Counted from the first letter of the stretch, positions 29,615 through 38,298 are shown. The stretch is 64,000 nt of DNA from SKLM01 sp964421785 (GCA_964421785.1 CAYQZG010000001.1:1-64000), one strand, 5' to 3'. The notes: generated from the letters alone by a model not told the origin. Numbers and translations: made by a program.

Positions 29615-29643
29615 TTGACAGAGGATGGGCTCCGGGTTAGAAT
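29615..29643 (+). promoter_or_regulatory. Promoter of tRNA-Arg
   Basis: TTGACA (29615-29620), a 17-bp spacer and TAGAAT (29638-29643), 10 bases before the tRNA 5' end. Confidence 0.8.
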
Positions 29644-29653
29644 ATCTTCACAG

Positions 29654-29727
29654 GCCCCAGTAGCTCAATTGGATAGAGCATCGGACTTCTAATCCGAGGG
29701 CTGGAGGTTCAAGTCCTCCCTGGGGTA
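29654..29727 (+). tRNA. tRNA-Arg (anticodon TCT)
   Basis: 74 nt. Acceptor GCCCCAG pairs with CTGGGGT (one G-U at 1-72), discriminator A at 29727. D arm GCTC...GAGC. Anticodon stem TCGGA/TCCGA with loop CTTCTAA, anticodon TCT. T arm GGAGG-TTCAAGT-CCTCC. CCA is not encoded. It reads AGA, and AGG by wobble. Confidence 0.95.
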
Positions 29728-29845
29728 CTCGGCGCGGCTCAGGCCACTACGCTTCCAAGCTTTGCACGCGGCACACATCGTCTTGAGCGGAATCCCTGGT
29801 GATCGCAGCTTGCTTCTATGAGCACTTGCTCCTCAGGGCACAGGC

Positions 29846-29875
29846 GTTAGCACCGCCGTGAACAGACGGTGCTGG
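29846..29875 (+). repeat. Family H hairpin, copy 2
   Basis: GTTAGCACCGCCGTGAACAG followed by ACGGTGCTGG. Arms AGCACCG (29849-29855) and CGGTGCT (29867-29873). It lies between the tRNA and nnr, not at a recognisable stop codon. Confidence 0.8.
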
Positions 29876-29954
29876 CATGTGCCCTTTTCTCTGGCCACAG
29901 AGGAAGACTTCTTTTTGATGCCGTCGCCAACCTAAGGTGAATCCTGGAGGATCT

Positions 29955-31670
29955 ATGAAGGTCGTCAGCGTGGAACAGATGCAGCGGATTGAGGCTGATT
30001 CGGACGAGGCCGGCCATTCTTACTCAGCGATGATGGAGGAAGCGGGGCGATCTCTCGCTGAGGCCATTGGCGCCCGGGAAGATCCAAGGGGAAGGCGGGT
30101 CTTGGTTCTGGTTGGCCCGGGGAACAACGGCGGCGACGGACTTGTGGCTGCGCGCCATCTGAGCCAGGCCGGTGCCCGGGTGACGTGTTACCTGTATAAG
30201 GCTCGTCACCCTGCCGATGACGAGAACTTTCGCACGATACTGGAGAGTGACGCGCGTGCTGTACTCGCAGAGGAGGATGGAGCGTGGGAGAAGCTCCGAG
30301 CACTCGTGAGGGAGGCGGATATCCTGGTCGATGCTCTCTTGGGTACGGGGACGCGTCTACCCTTGCGGGGTGCTCTGGCGGAGATGCTCGGTGTCGTGGG
30401 CGCGATTGTCGCACGCCGACGGCAAACGGCTCGGGACGATTTGACGACTCTGGTTTCTGGTTGTGTCTCGACCGGTGGCTGGAATGGCTCACCACTGGTG
30501 GGTGCGACTACACTCACCACGGCAGATAGGGTCGGTCCATTCATCGTTGGCGTTGATGGTCCTACAGGCCTGGCGTACGAAAGCGGCGATCTTGATGCAG
30601 CGGCGATTCCCGCCGATCTGACAGTGACTTTTGCCTATCCCAAGGTTGGGCACTTCCGCTTTCCCGGCGCCAGCGCGTTGGGTGAGCTGGTTGTGGCCGA
30701 CATCGGCATCGACCCGGCCTTGGCGGAGGACGTGGTTCTTGAGGTTGTCACGCCGATGATGGTGCAGCGGTGGCTTCCTCCTCGCCCGCCCGATGCTCAT
30801 AAGGGAACCTTCGGCAAGGCGATGATCGTTGCGGGCTCGGTCAACTACACCGGTGCTGCCTACCTTGCTGGAGCATCGGCGACACGGGCCGGTGCCGGCC
30901 TAGTCACCTTGGCGCTGTCGAGCGCGATTCACAGCTCAGTTGCAGCTCGCCTAGCGGAGGCGACCTATGTGCTGCTCCCTCACACTATGGGGCTGGTAAG
31001 CCTCGGTGCCGCTGATGTTCTGGGTGAGGCACTAGAAGGGTACGATGTGCTGCTTATCGGGCCGGGTCTTGGTCGCGGGGAGGAGACCGCGGCTTTCCTC
31101 GAAAGGGTGCTGGGAGGGGAGGATAGGCAGCGCTCCATGGGGTTCTTGAGGTATGAGCCCCGGATGTCAGGCCCTTATAGCTTGCCACCCTTGGTGATCG
31201 ATGCTGACGGGTTGAATATCCTCTCTGAATGGGAAGACTGGCCGAAGCGCCTGCCGGATGAGGCCGTTCTGACGCCTCACCCGGGTGAGATGGCCCGCCT
31301 GGTGGGCTGCTCCGTCTCCGAGGTGCAGAGCGATCGGGTTGCGGTGGTCCGATCGCAGGCCGCTGAATGGGGGCAAGTGGTGGTGCTGAAAGGTGCACAC
31401 ACCGTTGTGGCCGCGCCTGATGGTCGAGTGGCCATCGAGCCCTTCGTCAACCCGGGGCTGGCGACGGCGGGCAGCGGCGATGTCCTGGCCGGGACAATCG
31501 CGGCCTTGCGCGCGCAGGGGTTGGGCGCGTTCGAGGCGGCTGCTGGTGGGGCATACGTGCATGGGCTGGCCGGTGAGATTGCGCGGGAGGAGATCGGCGC
31601 GGCGGGTATGGTAGCTGGAGATGTGCTAGCCTGTTTGCCCAAGGCCCTGTGGCACCTTGGGTCGAGTTAG
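29955..31670 (+). CDS. nnr: Bifunctional NAD(P)H-hydrate epimerase / ADP-dependent (S)-NAD(P)H-hydrate dehydratase
   Basis: 571 residues. It repairs damaged NAD(P)HX: the N-terminal epimerase interconverts R and S hydrates, the C-terminal dehydratase restores NAD(P)H using ADP. N-domain hallmarks: VVSVEQMQRIE, VLVGPGNNGGDGLVAARHL (residues ~50-68), VDALLGTG. C-domain hallmarks: DAHKGTFGKAMIVAGS, LLIGPGLGRG, LVIDADGLN, ILTPHPGEM-like VLTPHPGEM, VLKGAHTVV and TAGSGDVLAG. An insertion of about 30 residues, RRQTARDDLTTLVSGCVSTG and more (~158-185), within the epimerase domain is unusual. Start is ATG 29955 behind GGAGG; the upstream in-frame GTG at 29937 is not needed. Its stop lies within family H hairpin copy 3. 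Confidence 0.95.
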   Translation: MKVVSVEQMQRIEADSDEAGHSYSAMMEEAGRSLAEAIGAREDPRGRRVLVLVGPGNNGGDGLVAARHLSQAGARVTCYLYKARHPADDENFRTILESDARAVLAEEDGAWEKLRALVREADILVDALLGTGTRLPLRGALAEMLGVVGAIVARRRQTARDDLTTLVSGCVSTGGWNGSPLVGATTLTTADRVGPFIVGVDGPTGLAYESGDLDAAAIPADLTVTFAYPKVGHFRFPGASALGELVVADIGIDPALAEDVVLEVVTPMMVQRWLPPRPPDAHKGTFGKAMIVAGSVNYTGAAYLAGASATRAGAGLVTLALSSAIHSSVAARLAEATYVLLPHTMGLVSLGAADVLGEALEGYDVLLIGPGLGRGEETAAFLERVLGGEDRQRSMGFLRYEPRMSGPYSLPPLVIDADGLNILSEWEDWPKRLPDEAVLTPHPGEMARLVGCSVSEVQSDRVAVVRSQAAEWGQVVVLKGAHTVVAAPDGRVAIEPFVNPGLATAGSGDVLAGTIAALRAQGLGAFEAAAGGAYVHGLAGEIAREEIGAAGMVAGDVLACLPKALWHLGSS

Positions 31671-31695
31671 CACCACCGTGAATGGATGGTGCTGG
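31666..31695 (+). repeat. Family H hairpin, copy 3
   Basis: GTTAGCACCACCGTGAATGG followed by ATGGTGCTGG. Arms AGCACCA (31669-31675) and TGGTGCT (31687-31693). Compared with copies 1 and 2 a G-C pair is replaced by A-T on both sides. The TAG is the nnr stop codon. Confidence 0.8.
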
Positions 31696-31712
31696 CTTGG
31701 TCTACTCTATGA

Positions 31713-31754
31713 GGAAAGCGAAAGCCCCTCCGATGGTCGGGCCTCGAAGGGGCT
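31713..31754 (-). terminator. Terminator between nnr and the YtxH gene
   Basis: AGCCCCTCCGA (31723-31733), a 10-nt loop, TCGAAGGGGCT (31744-31754), with one G-T pair. On the minus strand the stem is followed by TTTCGCTTTCC, so it best serves the YtxH gene. It may also stop nnr readthrough. Confidence 0.65.
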
Positions 31755-31877
31755 TGGGGCTTACCGCTTTGATCGTCGTCTAGACCTCTACTTCAGCTGC
31801 CACAGGTGCATCGCAAAAGGGGATCGCCAGATACCCTTTGAGCAGACAAACTGCAGAGAGATTTCCGCCGGGATGTA

Positions 31878-32252
31878 CTAGGCTTCTGCCTCAGCTGCCA
31901 CGTCTTCTTGCTCTGTTACCTCTTCTGCCTCTAGTTCTTCGGCAGCTTTCTTGGTTTCTTCAACTGCCTTCTGCATCTGCTCCTGGGCCTGCTCCAGCAC
32001 GGCCTGGCTGCGCCGCTGCGTCTCCTCTGCGCGGCGCTTGATGTCCGCCGCCACGGCCTCGGCCTTGGCTCGGGATTCGGCAAGCGTTTCTTCTGCCTGC
32101 TTGCGAAGTTGGACGCTCTGCTCGCGAATCTGCTCTCGGGTTTCCTCACCTGATTGGGGTGCGAGGAGGAGCGCCGCTGCTGCGCCCACCAGCCCACCCA
32201 TCAAGAAACCAGAGAAGAATGCACCGAATTCGTTGCCGTTGTTATTGCCCAT
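31878..32252 (-). CDS. YtxH-domain membrane protein
   Basis: 124 residues. The glycine-rich hydrophobic segment FFSGFLMGGLVGAAAALLLAPQSGEETRE (residues ~11-39) is the YtxH signature. A long charged helical tail with heptad-like Ala/Glu/Gln spacing follows, probably a coiled coil, ending in an acidic run. YtxH proteins are small stress-associated membrane proteins without defined activity. Start is ATG 32252 with AGGAGGT 7 bp upstream. It lies downstream of the 182-residue membrane protein in the same direction, separated by 156 bp. Confidence 0.85.
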   Translation of the reverse strand: MGNNNGNEFGAFFSGFLMGGLVGAAAALLLAPQSGEETREQIREQSVQLRKQAEETLAESRAKAEAVAADIKRRAEETQRRSQAVLEQAQEQMQKAVEETKKAAEELEAEEVTEQEDVAAEAEA

Positions 32253-32408
32253 TCTTTACCTCCTATCCTTGTTCTATCCTTAATTGTACGGACTACTGTG
32301 GTGACTATTGATCCCCTGCCGGCGGGCAACACACCCACCGGTATTATGGTGACATGTCCAATGCCAGTCGAGCCTGTTCAGCAGCGTCAGAACAGGTTCT
32401 GGAAACAG

Positions 32409-32957
32409 TCACCTACTCGAATCGACTGACTCTGTCTTGGTATCGTCTTTGCGCAGGCCGCTGATCTCTCCGATAATGCGCCGTACGCCAGCTAGGTAAC
32501 TTGACCACTTCATGACGGGCGAGACGACGTTGTGGCTAACAAACTTTGTTGTGCCCTGCACTGTGGTCATTGTCTCATTGGCTGCCTCCAGCATCGGTTT
32601 GATCTCATCACGCAGCAATACAACAAGAGATTGTAACTGGAGCATCAAGACGATCAGTAGGACGCCAATGATAAGGGACTCGAACGCGACGAAGACAATG
32701 GCTGTGTCCCTCAGCAGCCCCACCACGACGCTGCCCGGGCTGGGGCCCACGTTGGCTCTTGTGGCACGATAGGCACTTATGGAAAGAAAGACCATCAGGA
32801 CGACCAGCCCTATCAAGAGCAGGCCAGCGATAATCGCGCCACCGATGAACCAGCGACGCGCTCGTTTCTCCGCCGGAGACTCGATGTCGATGGGCTCCAT
32901 CGGCTGTGGCGGGGAGAGCGACTCGGGCGTTGATTGGTCGTACGTTTGATTGTCCAT
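32409..32957 (-). CDS. Two-helix membrane protein of unknown function
   Basis: 182 residues. The proline-rich acidic N-terminus (cytoplasmic) is followed by two long hydrophobic helices, residues ~36-62 and ~85-113. A C-terminal amphipathic helical part follows (LLRDEIKPMLEAANETMTTVQGTTKFVSHNVVSP), resembling DUF948-like proteins. Function unknown. Its promoter (32968-32996) lies inside the 3' end of mnmA, and the -10 box is only 10 bases from the ATG at 32957. The transcript is therefore nearly leaderless and separate from mnmA. The neighbour YtxH gene suggests an envelope role. Confidence 0.7.
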   Translation of the reverse strand: MDNQTYDQSTPESLSPPQPMEPIDIESPAEKRARRWFIGGAIIAGLLLIGLVVLMVFLSISAYRATRANVGPSPGSVVVGLLRDTAIVFVAFESLIIGVLLIVLMLQLQSLVVLLRDEIKPMLEAANETMTTVQGTTKFVSHNVVSPVMKWSSYLAGVRRIIGEISGLRKDDTKTESVDSSR

Positions 32958-32967
32958 GGTGATTCAG

Positions 32968-32996
32968 ATTATAGCACAGAGTTTTGAGCTTCACAA
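32968..32996 (-). promoter_or_regulatory. Promoter of the two-helix membrane protein, nested in mnmA
   Basis: On the minus strand TTGTGA (32996-32991), a 17-bp spacer and TATAAT (32973-32968). Its predicted start leaves a leader of about 4 nt before the ATG at 32957. Confidence 0.65.
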
Positions 32997-34057
32997 ATAG
33001 TTCCGCCCCCCAAGACCCTGTCTCCCTCGTATAGGACGAGGAATTGTCCCGGCGTGATGTCCCTTTGGGGTTCGTCGAATTGGGCCTTAGCGCGATCACC
33101 TGGCATAGGGCTCATCGTCACAGAGGCTGGGCGCGCCCGATAGCGGATCTGTGCCTCTGCGCGGAAGAGGCTATGGGGGACGTCTCCGCTTATGTAGTGC
33201 ACATTCTCTACGATGCATCTGTCCCGTCCAAGTTCGTCGGCCGTGCCGACGATGATGGTATTATCCTCCGGCTTGATGGTGAGAACGTAGAGCGGCTCTG
33301 GGGCGGAGATGTTCAGGCCCTTTCGCTGGCCGATGGTATAGGCAGCCAGGCCACGGTGCTCGCCCAGCAAGTGCCCAGCGGTGTCGAGAATCGGTCCGGG
33401 TCGCATGACGTCCGGTGCCTGTTCGGCCAGGAACTTGCGATAGTCGCCTCCCTTGAGGAAACAGACATCCTGGCTCTCGGTGTGCTCCGCGACCGGCAGG
33501 TCGTGCTGACGAGCGATAGTGCGAACCTCATTCTTCGTCAGCCGGCCCAAAGGGAAGCGCGTGTGGGCCAGCTGTTCCTGGGTCAGGGCGTGAAGGAAGT
33601 ACGATTGGTCTTTGCTGGCATCACGTCCACGCAGGAGTCGATAGACGCCGTTGATCTTTTGAATTCGGGCGTAGTGGCCGGTGGCCAGCGTGTCGGCGCC
33701 CAGTGCCAGAGCCCGCTCCTTCAGGAGACCGAAACGGATGAAACGGTTGCACCGCACGCACGGGTTAGGGGTTCGGCCGGCGGTGTACTCGGCGATGAAG
33801 TAGTCGACAACATCTCTCTTGAATGCTTCTTGGGCCTCGATCAGGTGAAACGGTATGCCGAGCTGACGGCTGACGCAGCGAGCCCGCTCGATGGCTCGTG
33901 GAGCGGGTACAGCAGGCCCCTCCCGCCCGGTTTGGAGTTGTAGGGTGATGCCGACGACCGTGATGCCTTGCTCCACGAGTCGCGCGGCGGCGACGGCGCT
34001 GTCGACGCCTCCGCTGAGCGCAACTGCGACCTTTCGCCGGCCGGTCGGTTCCCTCAC
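32969..34057 (-). CDS. mnmA: tRNA-specific 2-thiouridylase MnmA
   Basis: 362 residues from GTG 34057. MnmA adenylates and thiolates U34 of tRNA-Lys, -Glu and -Gln, using persulfide sulfur. PP-loop VAVALSGGVDSAVAA, catalytic cysteine in NPCVRCNRFIRF, LATGHYARI, SKDQSYFLHAL, and the second cysteine in ESQDVCFL are all present. The C-terminal beta domain (GDRAKAQFDEPQRDITPGQFLVLYEGD) is complete. The frame is open to 34168 inside the desulfurase gene. GTG 34057 overlaps that gene's TGA as GTGA and has GAGAGGAGA upstream, indicating translational coupling. This pairing supplies sulfur directly from the cysteine desulfurase. Confidence 0.96.
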   Translation of the reverse strand: MREPTGRRKVAVALSGGVDSAVAAARLVEQGITVVGITLQLQTGREGPAVPAPRAIERARCVSRQLGIPFHLIEAQEAFKRDVVDYFIAEYTAGRTPNPCVRCNRFIRFGLLKERALALGADTLATGHYARIQKINGVYRLLRGRDASKDQSYFLHALTQEQLAHTRFPLGRLTKNEVRTIARQHDLPVAEHTESQDVCFLKGGDYRKFLAEQAPDVMRPGPILDTAGHLLGEHRGLAAYTIGQRKGLNISAPEPLYVLTIKPEDNTIIVGTADELGRDRCIVENVHYISGDVPHSLFRAEAQIRYRARPASVTMSPMPGDRAKAQFDEPQRDITPGQFLVLYEGDRVLGGGTICEAQNSVL

Positions 34058-35220
34058 GTCTCCTCTCGTAGCCTCTTGATGATGCCTGGGAGTACGTCCA
34101 GGACGCGAGCGACATCGGCCTCGTCGTTGGGATGCCCCAAGGTCAGGCGAAGACCACCGATGCCCCACTCTGGCGCAAGACCCAGCGCCTTGAGCACAAA
34201 CGAGGGCTCAGGCTCACCTTCCGCGCAGGCTGCGCCGGAGCTCGCCGCGATTCCCTCCATGTCGAGAGCCTGGACGATGGATTCTCCCTCGATGCCCCGA
34301 AAGGCGAAGCTGGCGTGGTGGCTGAGGCGGTGTTCAGGGTGACCGGTGAGACGGCTATCTGGAATGCGCTCCAGGATACCCTCGATCAGCCTGTCTCGCA
34401 GTGCCTGGAGCCGCCCGTGCTCCTCCAGGCGTCTGTCCTCCGCAAATCGGAAGGCTGTCGCAAGGCCAACTGCGCCAGCGACGTTCACGGTGCCTGGTCG
34501 ACGTCCGCGCTCGTGATCGCCCCCGGTGATGGCCGGGACTAGGGGGGTGTCGCGCCGCACGTAGAGCAGCCCGATACCTTTCGGACCGTGGAACTTATGG
34601 GCTGAGAGGGCCAGCAGGTCGACGTTCATCTTGTTTGGCTTCAATGGTAGCCGACCGGGGGCCTGAACGGCGTCGGTGTGAAACAACACGCCTCGCTCAC
34701 GGCAGATCTGCCCGATCTCCGCTACTGGCTGTACTGTACCGACTTCGTTGTTCGCCATGATCACGCTGACGAGTACTGTCTCAGGACGGAGAGCGGCGGC
34801 CACGTTTTTGGGGTCCACGAGCCCGTATCGGTCCACGGGGATGCGGTCCAGTTCGAAATCGAATAGATCGCGGAGTTGATCGAGTGTGTGGCCCACGGCG
34901 TGGTGCTCGATGGGTGTGCTCAGGATATGGTTGCCCTGGTCTGCTCGACGGGCAGCCCAGGCGGCGCCACGCAGCGCCAAGTTATTAGACTCGGTCCCTG
35001 AGCCTGTGAAGATGATCTCGGAAAGGTGACAGTCGAGAATGCCGGCAACGGTCTGTCTCGCCCGTCCTAGAGCATTGGCGGCCTCACGTCCGAAAGCGTG
35101 AGACGATTCGCTATTGCCAAAGGCGGCGTTCCAATAGGGGAGCATTGCCTTCACCACGCGAGGATCGACTGGCGTGGTCGCGGAGTGGTCGAGATAGATA
35201 TGGTTTTCAGAGATGTTCAC
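34054..35220 (-). CDS. Cysteine desulfurase (NifS/IscS family)
   Basis: 388 residues. A PLP enzyme converting cysteine to alanine and an enzyme-bound persulfide. N-terminus IYLDHSATTPVDPRV, TGSGTESNNLAL, the PLP lysine in LSAHKFHGPKG and the persulfide cysteine in ASSGAACAEGE. The active-site loop is the short NifS/IscS type. Start GTG 35220 follows TTGGAGGGC; an in-frame GTG at 35253 sits on the promoter -10 side and is unlikely. It is first gene of an operon with mnmA (GTGA overlap), pointing to tRNA thiolation as the main sulfur sink. Promoter at 35244-35272. Confidence 0.94.
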   Translation of the reverse strand: MNISENHIYLDHSATTPVDPRVVKAMLPYWNAAFGNSESSHAFGREAANALGRARQTVAGILDCHLSEIIFTGSGTESNNLALRGAAWAARRADQGNHILSTPIEHHAVGHTLDQLRDLFDFELDRIPVDRYGLVDPKNVAAALRPETVLVSVIMANNEVGTVQPVAEIGQICRERGVLFHTDAVQAPGRLPLKPNKMNVDLLALSAHKFHGPKGIGLLYVRRDTPLVPAITGGDHERGRRPGTVNVAGAVGLATAFRFAEDRRLEEHGRLQALRDRLIEGILERIPDSRLTGHPEHRLSHHASFAFRGIEGESIVQALDMEGIAASSGAACAEGEPEPSFVLKALGLAPEWGIGGLRLTLGHPNDEADVARVLDVLPGIIKRLREET

Positions 35221-35243
35221 TTTAGCCCTCCAATTCTTTTTGC

Positions 35244-35272
35244 ATTGTAGCACAGTGGGGGAGCGGCGTCAA
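35244..35272 (-). promoter_or_regulatory. Promoter of the desulfurase-mnmA operon
   Basis: On the minus strand TTGACG (35272-35267), a 17-bp spacer and TACAAT (35249-35244). Confidence 0.7.
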
Positions 35273-35279
35273 CCGGCTT

Positions 35280-35444
35280 TGATATTGACTTCAAGGCAAT
35301 CGCATTTGCGCTCAACGCCCTCGTCCTTGAGGGCGTCGCAACCGAGAGGACAGAGCTGTCAGGGTGATTGACGCCGAAGGACGACCCCGAGACGGGGTCT
35401 ATGAGCGCACTACGTGCATATGCGATAGCCCTGATATTGACTTC
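35280..35444. repeat. 139-bp insertion-like element between 13-bp direct repeats
   Basis: TGATATTGACTTC occurs at 35280-35292 and 35432-35444. The enclosed 139 bp starts AAGGCAATCGCATTTGCGCT and ends, read inversely, GGGCTATCGCATATGC, so its ends are imperfect inverted repeats. It also contains two hairpins: ACGCCCTC-GTCCTT-GAGGGCGT (35315-35336) and GACCCC-GAGAC-GGGGTC (35383-35399). The second hairpin and both ends resemble the block at 14924-15165. Confidence 0.6.
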
Positions 35445-35465
35445 TTCACTCAGCTTGGTTATACT
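35437..35465 (+). promoter_or_regulatory. Promoter of the DUF3160 lipoprotein
   Basis: TTGACT (35437-35442), a 17-bp spacer and TATACT (35460-35465). The -35 box is part of the right-hand 13-bp direct repeat. Confidence 0.7.
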
Positions 35466-35544
35466 CTAGTCATGCCCGGTCAGACGTGGTTGTGCTTTCG
35501 ATTTTGGTTCCACCTAATCGAGGCCTGTAAGGAGGTCAACTGCT

Positions 35545-38277
35545 ATGAATAGGATCAGACGAACGAGCAGGCTTTTGCTCGTCCTTGTCATCTCCGCAAC
35601 GGCGCTCAGCGGATGCGGGCTGCCGCTCACGACTCCCACAGCGACACTTGCGCCGAGTGAGACACCACCGCCGGTCACCCAGACGTCAACGACGGAGGTC
35701 CCGACGGAGGCCCCGACGGCCACATCGGCTGAGCTCTCGACCGTCGCGCCCAGCCCACCGCCCACCTTGACACCGTCGAAGAGCAGAGAACTCGCCTTCG
35801 CCTCCTTCGAGAAACCGGCAGTGGAAGCCGAGCCTGTGATCCATCACGAAGGGATTGCCCCGGATCTGAGTAATGTGCGCAATCCTTTCCTGCTTTCGCA
35901 GGCCCAGCTGGAACACGTGGCCAGGGACGGTTTCGTGGTTAGCCCCGGGGATGAGAAAGAGTTCTTCACCCTCTACGAGCGGGCTCGCTACAACAATGTG
36001 CCGATCTTTGTTACCAGCGATTCGCTGCTCCACGTCTACCATCTGCTGTTCGACAAGGTATTGCGAACCGCCGAGGTGGAACACTTCATTCCCCTGCTGC
36101 ACGACCTGAACGCGGCTATGCTGGCCCGTACCGATCAGATCTACCGATCCCTGGAGGCTACTGACTGGGAGGTTCCGGCGCGTCGGACGGTGGCCTTCAT
36201 CGGCGTGGCAAGCAAGGTGCTCGATCCTGACGTCCAGGTACCTGCCTACGTAGGAGATCTGGTCGAGGAGCAGGTTGCCTTGATTGAGGAGGCATCTAGG
36301 GTCGCGCCCTCCCCTGTGCTACCTACTTTGGAGCACGGCGAGGATTACACCCAGTACAAACCGCGGGGCCATTACACCAAGAGCGAAGCGCTGGAGGCGT
36401 ACTTCAAGAGCATGATGTGGTATGGGCGGATGACGTTCCGCCTGAAGACACAGGACCCTCAGATTGGTCGCGTCGAGACCCGCTCCGCTCTGCTATTGGT
36501 CCATGCACTGCGCAGTGCGACGCTCGATGGGCGACCGGCTTTGGAAGGTTGGGCGGATCTCTATAGCCCTACGGTGTTCTTCGTCGGCCGCAGCGATGAC
36601 CTTACTGTGCTGCAGTACGACAGGGTCATGGACCAGGTCTACGGTGAGCGTATCGCCTTGGATGCCCTGACCGACGAGGCTCTGCTGGATCAGTTCATTG
36701 AGGAGGCCGACAAACTGCCGCCGCCGCGCATTTTGGGTATCGTCATCGGGGACTGGGAGGATGTCGAGGAGGAGACCAAAGGTCTGCGCTTTATGGGGCA
36801 GCGCTTTGTGCCCGATGCCTTTATCTTCCGTCAGCTGATCTATCGCAACGTCGGTGAACGAAATCCTCCCAACCGGCGTGGCTTGCCGAACGGCCTCGAT
36901 ATCCCGGCGGCTATGGGCTCCGCGCGAGCCTACCAGCACTTGGATGAGATGGGCGAGACTGATTTCAAGGATTACAACGCGCAGATGGACAAGGTGCGGT
37001 CGTGGCTCTCGGGGCTCAGCGTTGGTGAGTGGACCGAGACGCTCTACAACTCGTGGCTCTACTCCTTCCAACCGCTGCTGGATGTGCCTGGCTATGGCTA
37101 TCCGGCCTTCATGACGTCTATAGCCTGGGTTGACAAGCAGCTTAACACGGTGCTGGGGAGTTTCGCCGAGCTGAAGCACGACACCATCCTCTACGCTAAG
37201 CAAGCTTACGCTGAGCTGGGGGGAGGTCCGCCCCCGCCTCCGCCGGCTCCGCCCAAGGGTTACGTGGAGCCCGTGCCCGAGTTCTACGCGCGGCTGGTCG
37301 CATTGACGGAGATGACGCGCGATGGCCTCGGCGAGCGAGGGTTGCTCGTCGAACAGGATGAGGCCAGCCTGCAGCGGCTGAGTGAGTTGGCTCGCTCCTG
37401 CCAGACGATGGCGGAGAAGGAGCTGCGTGGCGAACCGCTGACCGACGAGGAGTATGAGACCATCCGCTTCTACGGCGGTGAGCTGGAGCATCTGACGATG
37501 GCCTCGGCCGACACCCCCGGGGAGGAGCAGGGGGTCGGGGGCCAGAAGATGCCCGAGGAGGAGCCCCAGGCAGCAGTTATCGCCGACGTGGCCACAGATC
37601 CGGACCCTGAGGGTGATGGCACGGCTAATCCGGTTGTGCTGGAGGTCGCTGTGGGGCGCATCGATCATCTCTACGCCGTCGTGCCGCTGATTGAGGACGA
37701 TGGGTCGATCACCCTGCAGGTCGCCAAGGGCGGTGTCTTCTCCTACTACGAGTTCCGATGGCCGGGCGACGATCGCCTGAGCGACGAGCAGTGGCGAAAG
37801 ATGCTGGAGGAAGGCAAAGCGCCAGCCCGACCCAGTTGGATCGACGGTTTCTACACGGAGGAGGGTGAGAACAGCGCCCTGAGGCAGGGCGTTTCTCGCT
37901 TCCAGAAGTCGCTGGTGAGCACGTTATGGTACTTGGAGCCAAGCAACCTTGATGCTGGAGGGGAGCTGCAGCAAGATCTGGCCTCTCAGGTCGAGGATCT
38001 GCAGTCGGAGAAGCAGTATCAAGGCCGTAGACTGATGGGCGTCGATTTCCGCTCTTTCGACCGCCAATCGGAAAGCCTGGCTGTGGTCACGGTGCGGGAG
38101 ACGTGGCGGGATGCACGCTACGCGTTTGAAGGGGATTGGCCCGGCTACGATGAGCAACCGATCGCCCAGCGGGGTCCCTACACACTGGACGTCACCTATA
38201 CGCTGGAGCAAGCCGAGCAAGGTCGCTGGCTGGTCACGCGTGCGGTCTATGCCGAAGAGCCTCCTGAGTGGCAGTAA
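35545..38277 (+). CDS. DUF3160 lipoprotein
   Basis: 910 residues. A lipoprotein signal peptide ends in the lipobox LSGC (Cys at ~residue 24). A Thr/Pro/Ser-rich linker (~residues 25-80) would span the cell wall. The rest is the DUF3160 domain, with RNPFLLSQAQLEHVARDGFVV, VFVTSDSLLHVYHLLFDK and VGRSDDLTVLQYD. The Pro-rich spot GGGPPPPPPAPPKG is near residue 563. The last third holds VAVGRIDHLYAVVPLIEDDG and a beta-rich end. Biochemical role unknown; it is extracellular and membrane-anchored. Start is ATG 35545 behind AAGGAGGT. Downstream lies a CapA-like gene in the same direction after 21 bp, probably an operon. Confidence 0.9.
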   Translation: MNRIRRTSRLLLVLVISATALSGCGLPLTTPTATLAPSETPPPVTQTSTTEVPTEAPTATSAELSTVAPSPPPTLTPSKSRELAFASFEKPAVEAEPVIHHEGIAPDLSNVRNPFLLSQAQLEHVARDGFVVSPGDEKEFFTLYERARYNNVPIFVTSDSLLHVYHLLFDKVLRTAEVEHFIPLLHDLNAAMLARTDQIYRSLEATDWEVPARRTVAFIGVASKVLDPDVQVPAYVGDLVEEQVALIEEASRVAPSPVLPTLEHGEDYTQYKPRGHYTKSEALEAYFKSMMWYGRMTFRLKTQDPQIGRVETRSALLLVHALRSATLDGRPALEGWADLYSPTVFFVGRSDDLTVLQYDRVMDQVYGERIALDALTDEALLDQFIEEADKLPPPRILGIVIGDWEDVEEETKGLRFMGQRFVPDAFIFRQLIYRNVGERNPPNRRGLPNGLDIPAAMGSARAYQHLDEMGETDFKDYNAQMDKVRSWLSGLSVGEWTETLYNSWLYSFQPLLDVPGYGYPAFMTSIAWVDKQLNTVLGSFAELKHDTILYAKQAYAELGGGPPPPPPAPPKGYVEPVPEFYARLVALTEMTRDGLGERGLLVEQDEASLQRLSELARSCQTMAEKELRGEPLTDEEYETIRFYGGELEHLTMASADTPGEEQGVGGQKMPEEEPQAAVIADVATDPDPEGDGTANPVVLEVAVGRIDHLYAVVPLIEDDGSITLQVAKGGVFSYYEFRWPGDDRLSDEQWRKMLEEGKAPARPSWIDGFYTEEGENSALRQGVSRFQKSLVSTLWYLEPSNLDAGGELQQDLASQVEDLQSEKQYQGRRLMGVDFRSFDRQSESLAVVTVRETWRDARYAFEGDWPGYDEQPIAQRGPYTLDVTYTLEQAEQGRWLVTRAVYAEEPPEWQ

Positions 38278-38298
38278 GTAGGATAGTGAGAGGGGGAG

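Noticed and set aside
31657..31881. 74-codon frame after nnr
   Set aside because: It crosses hairpin H copy 3 and the terminator, and has no ribosome site.
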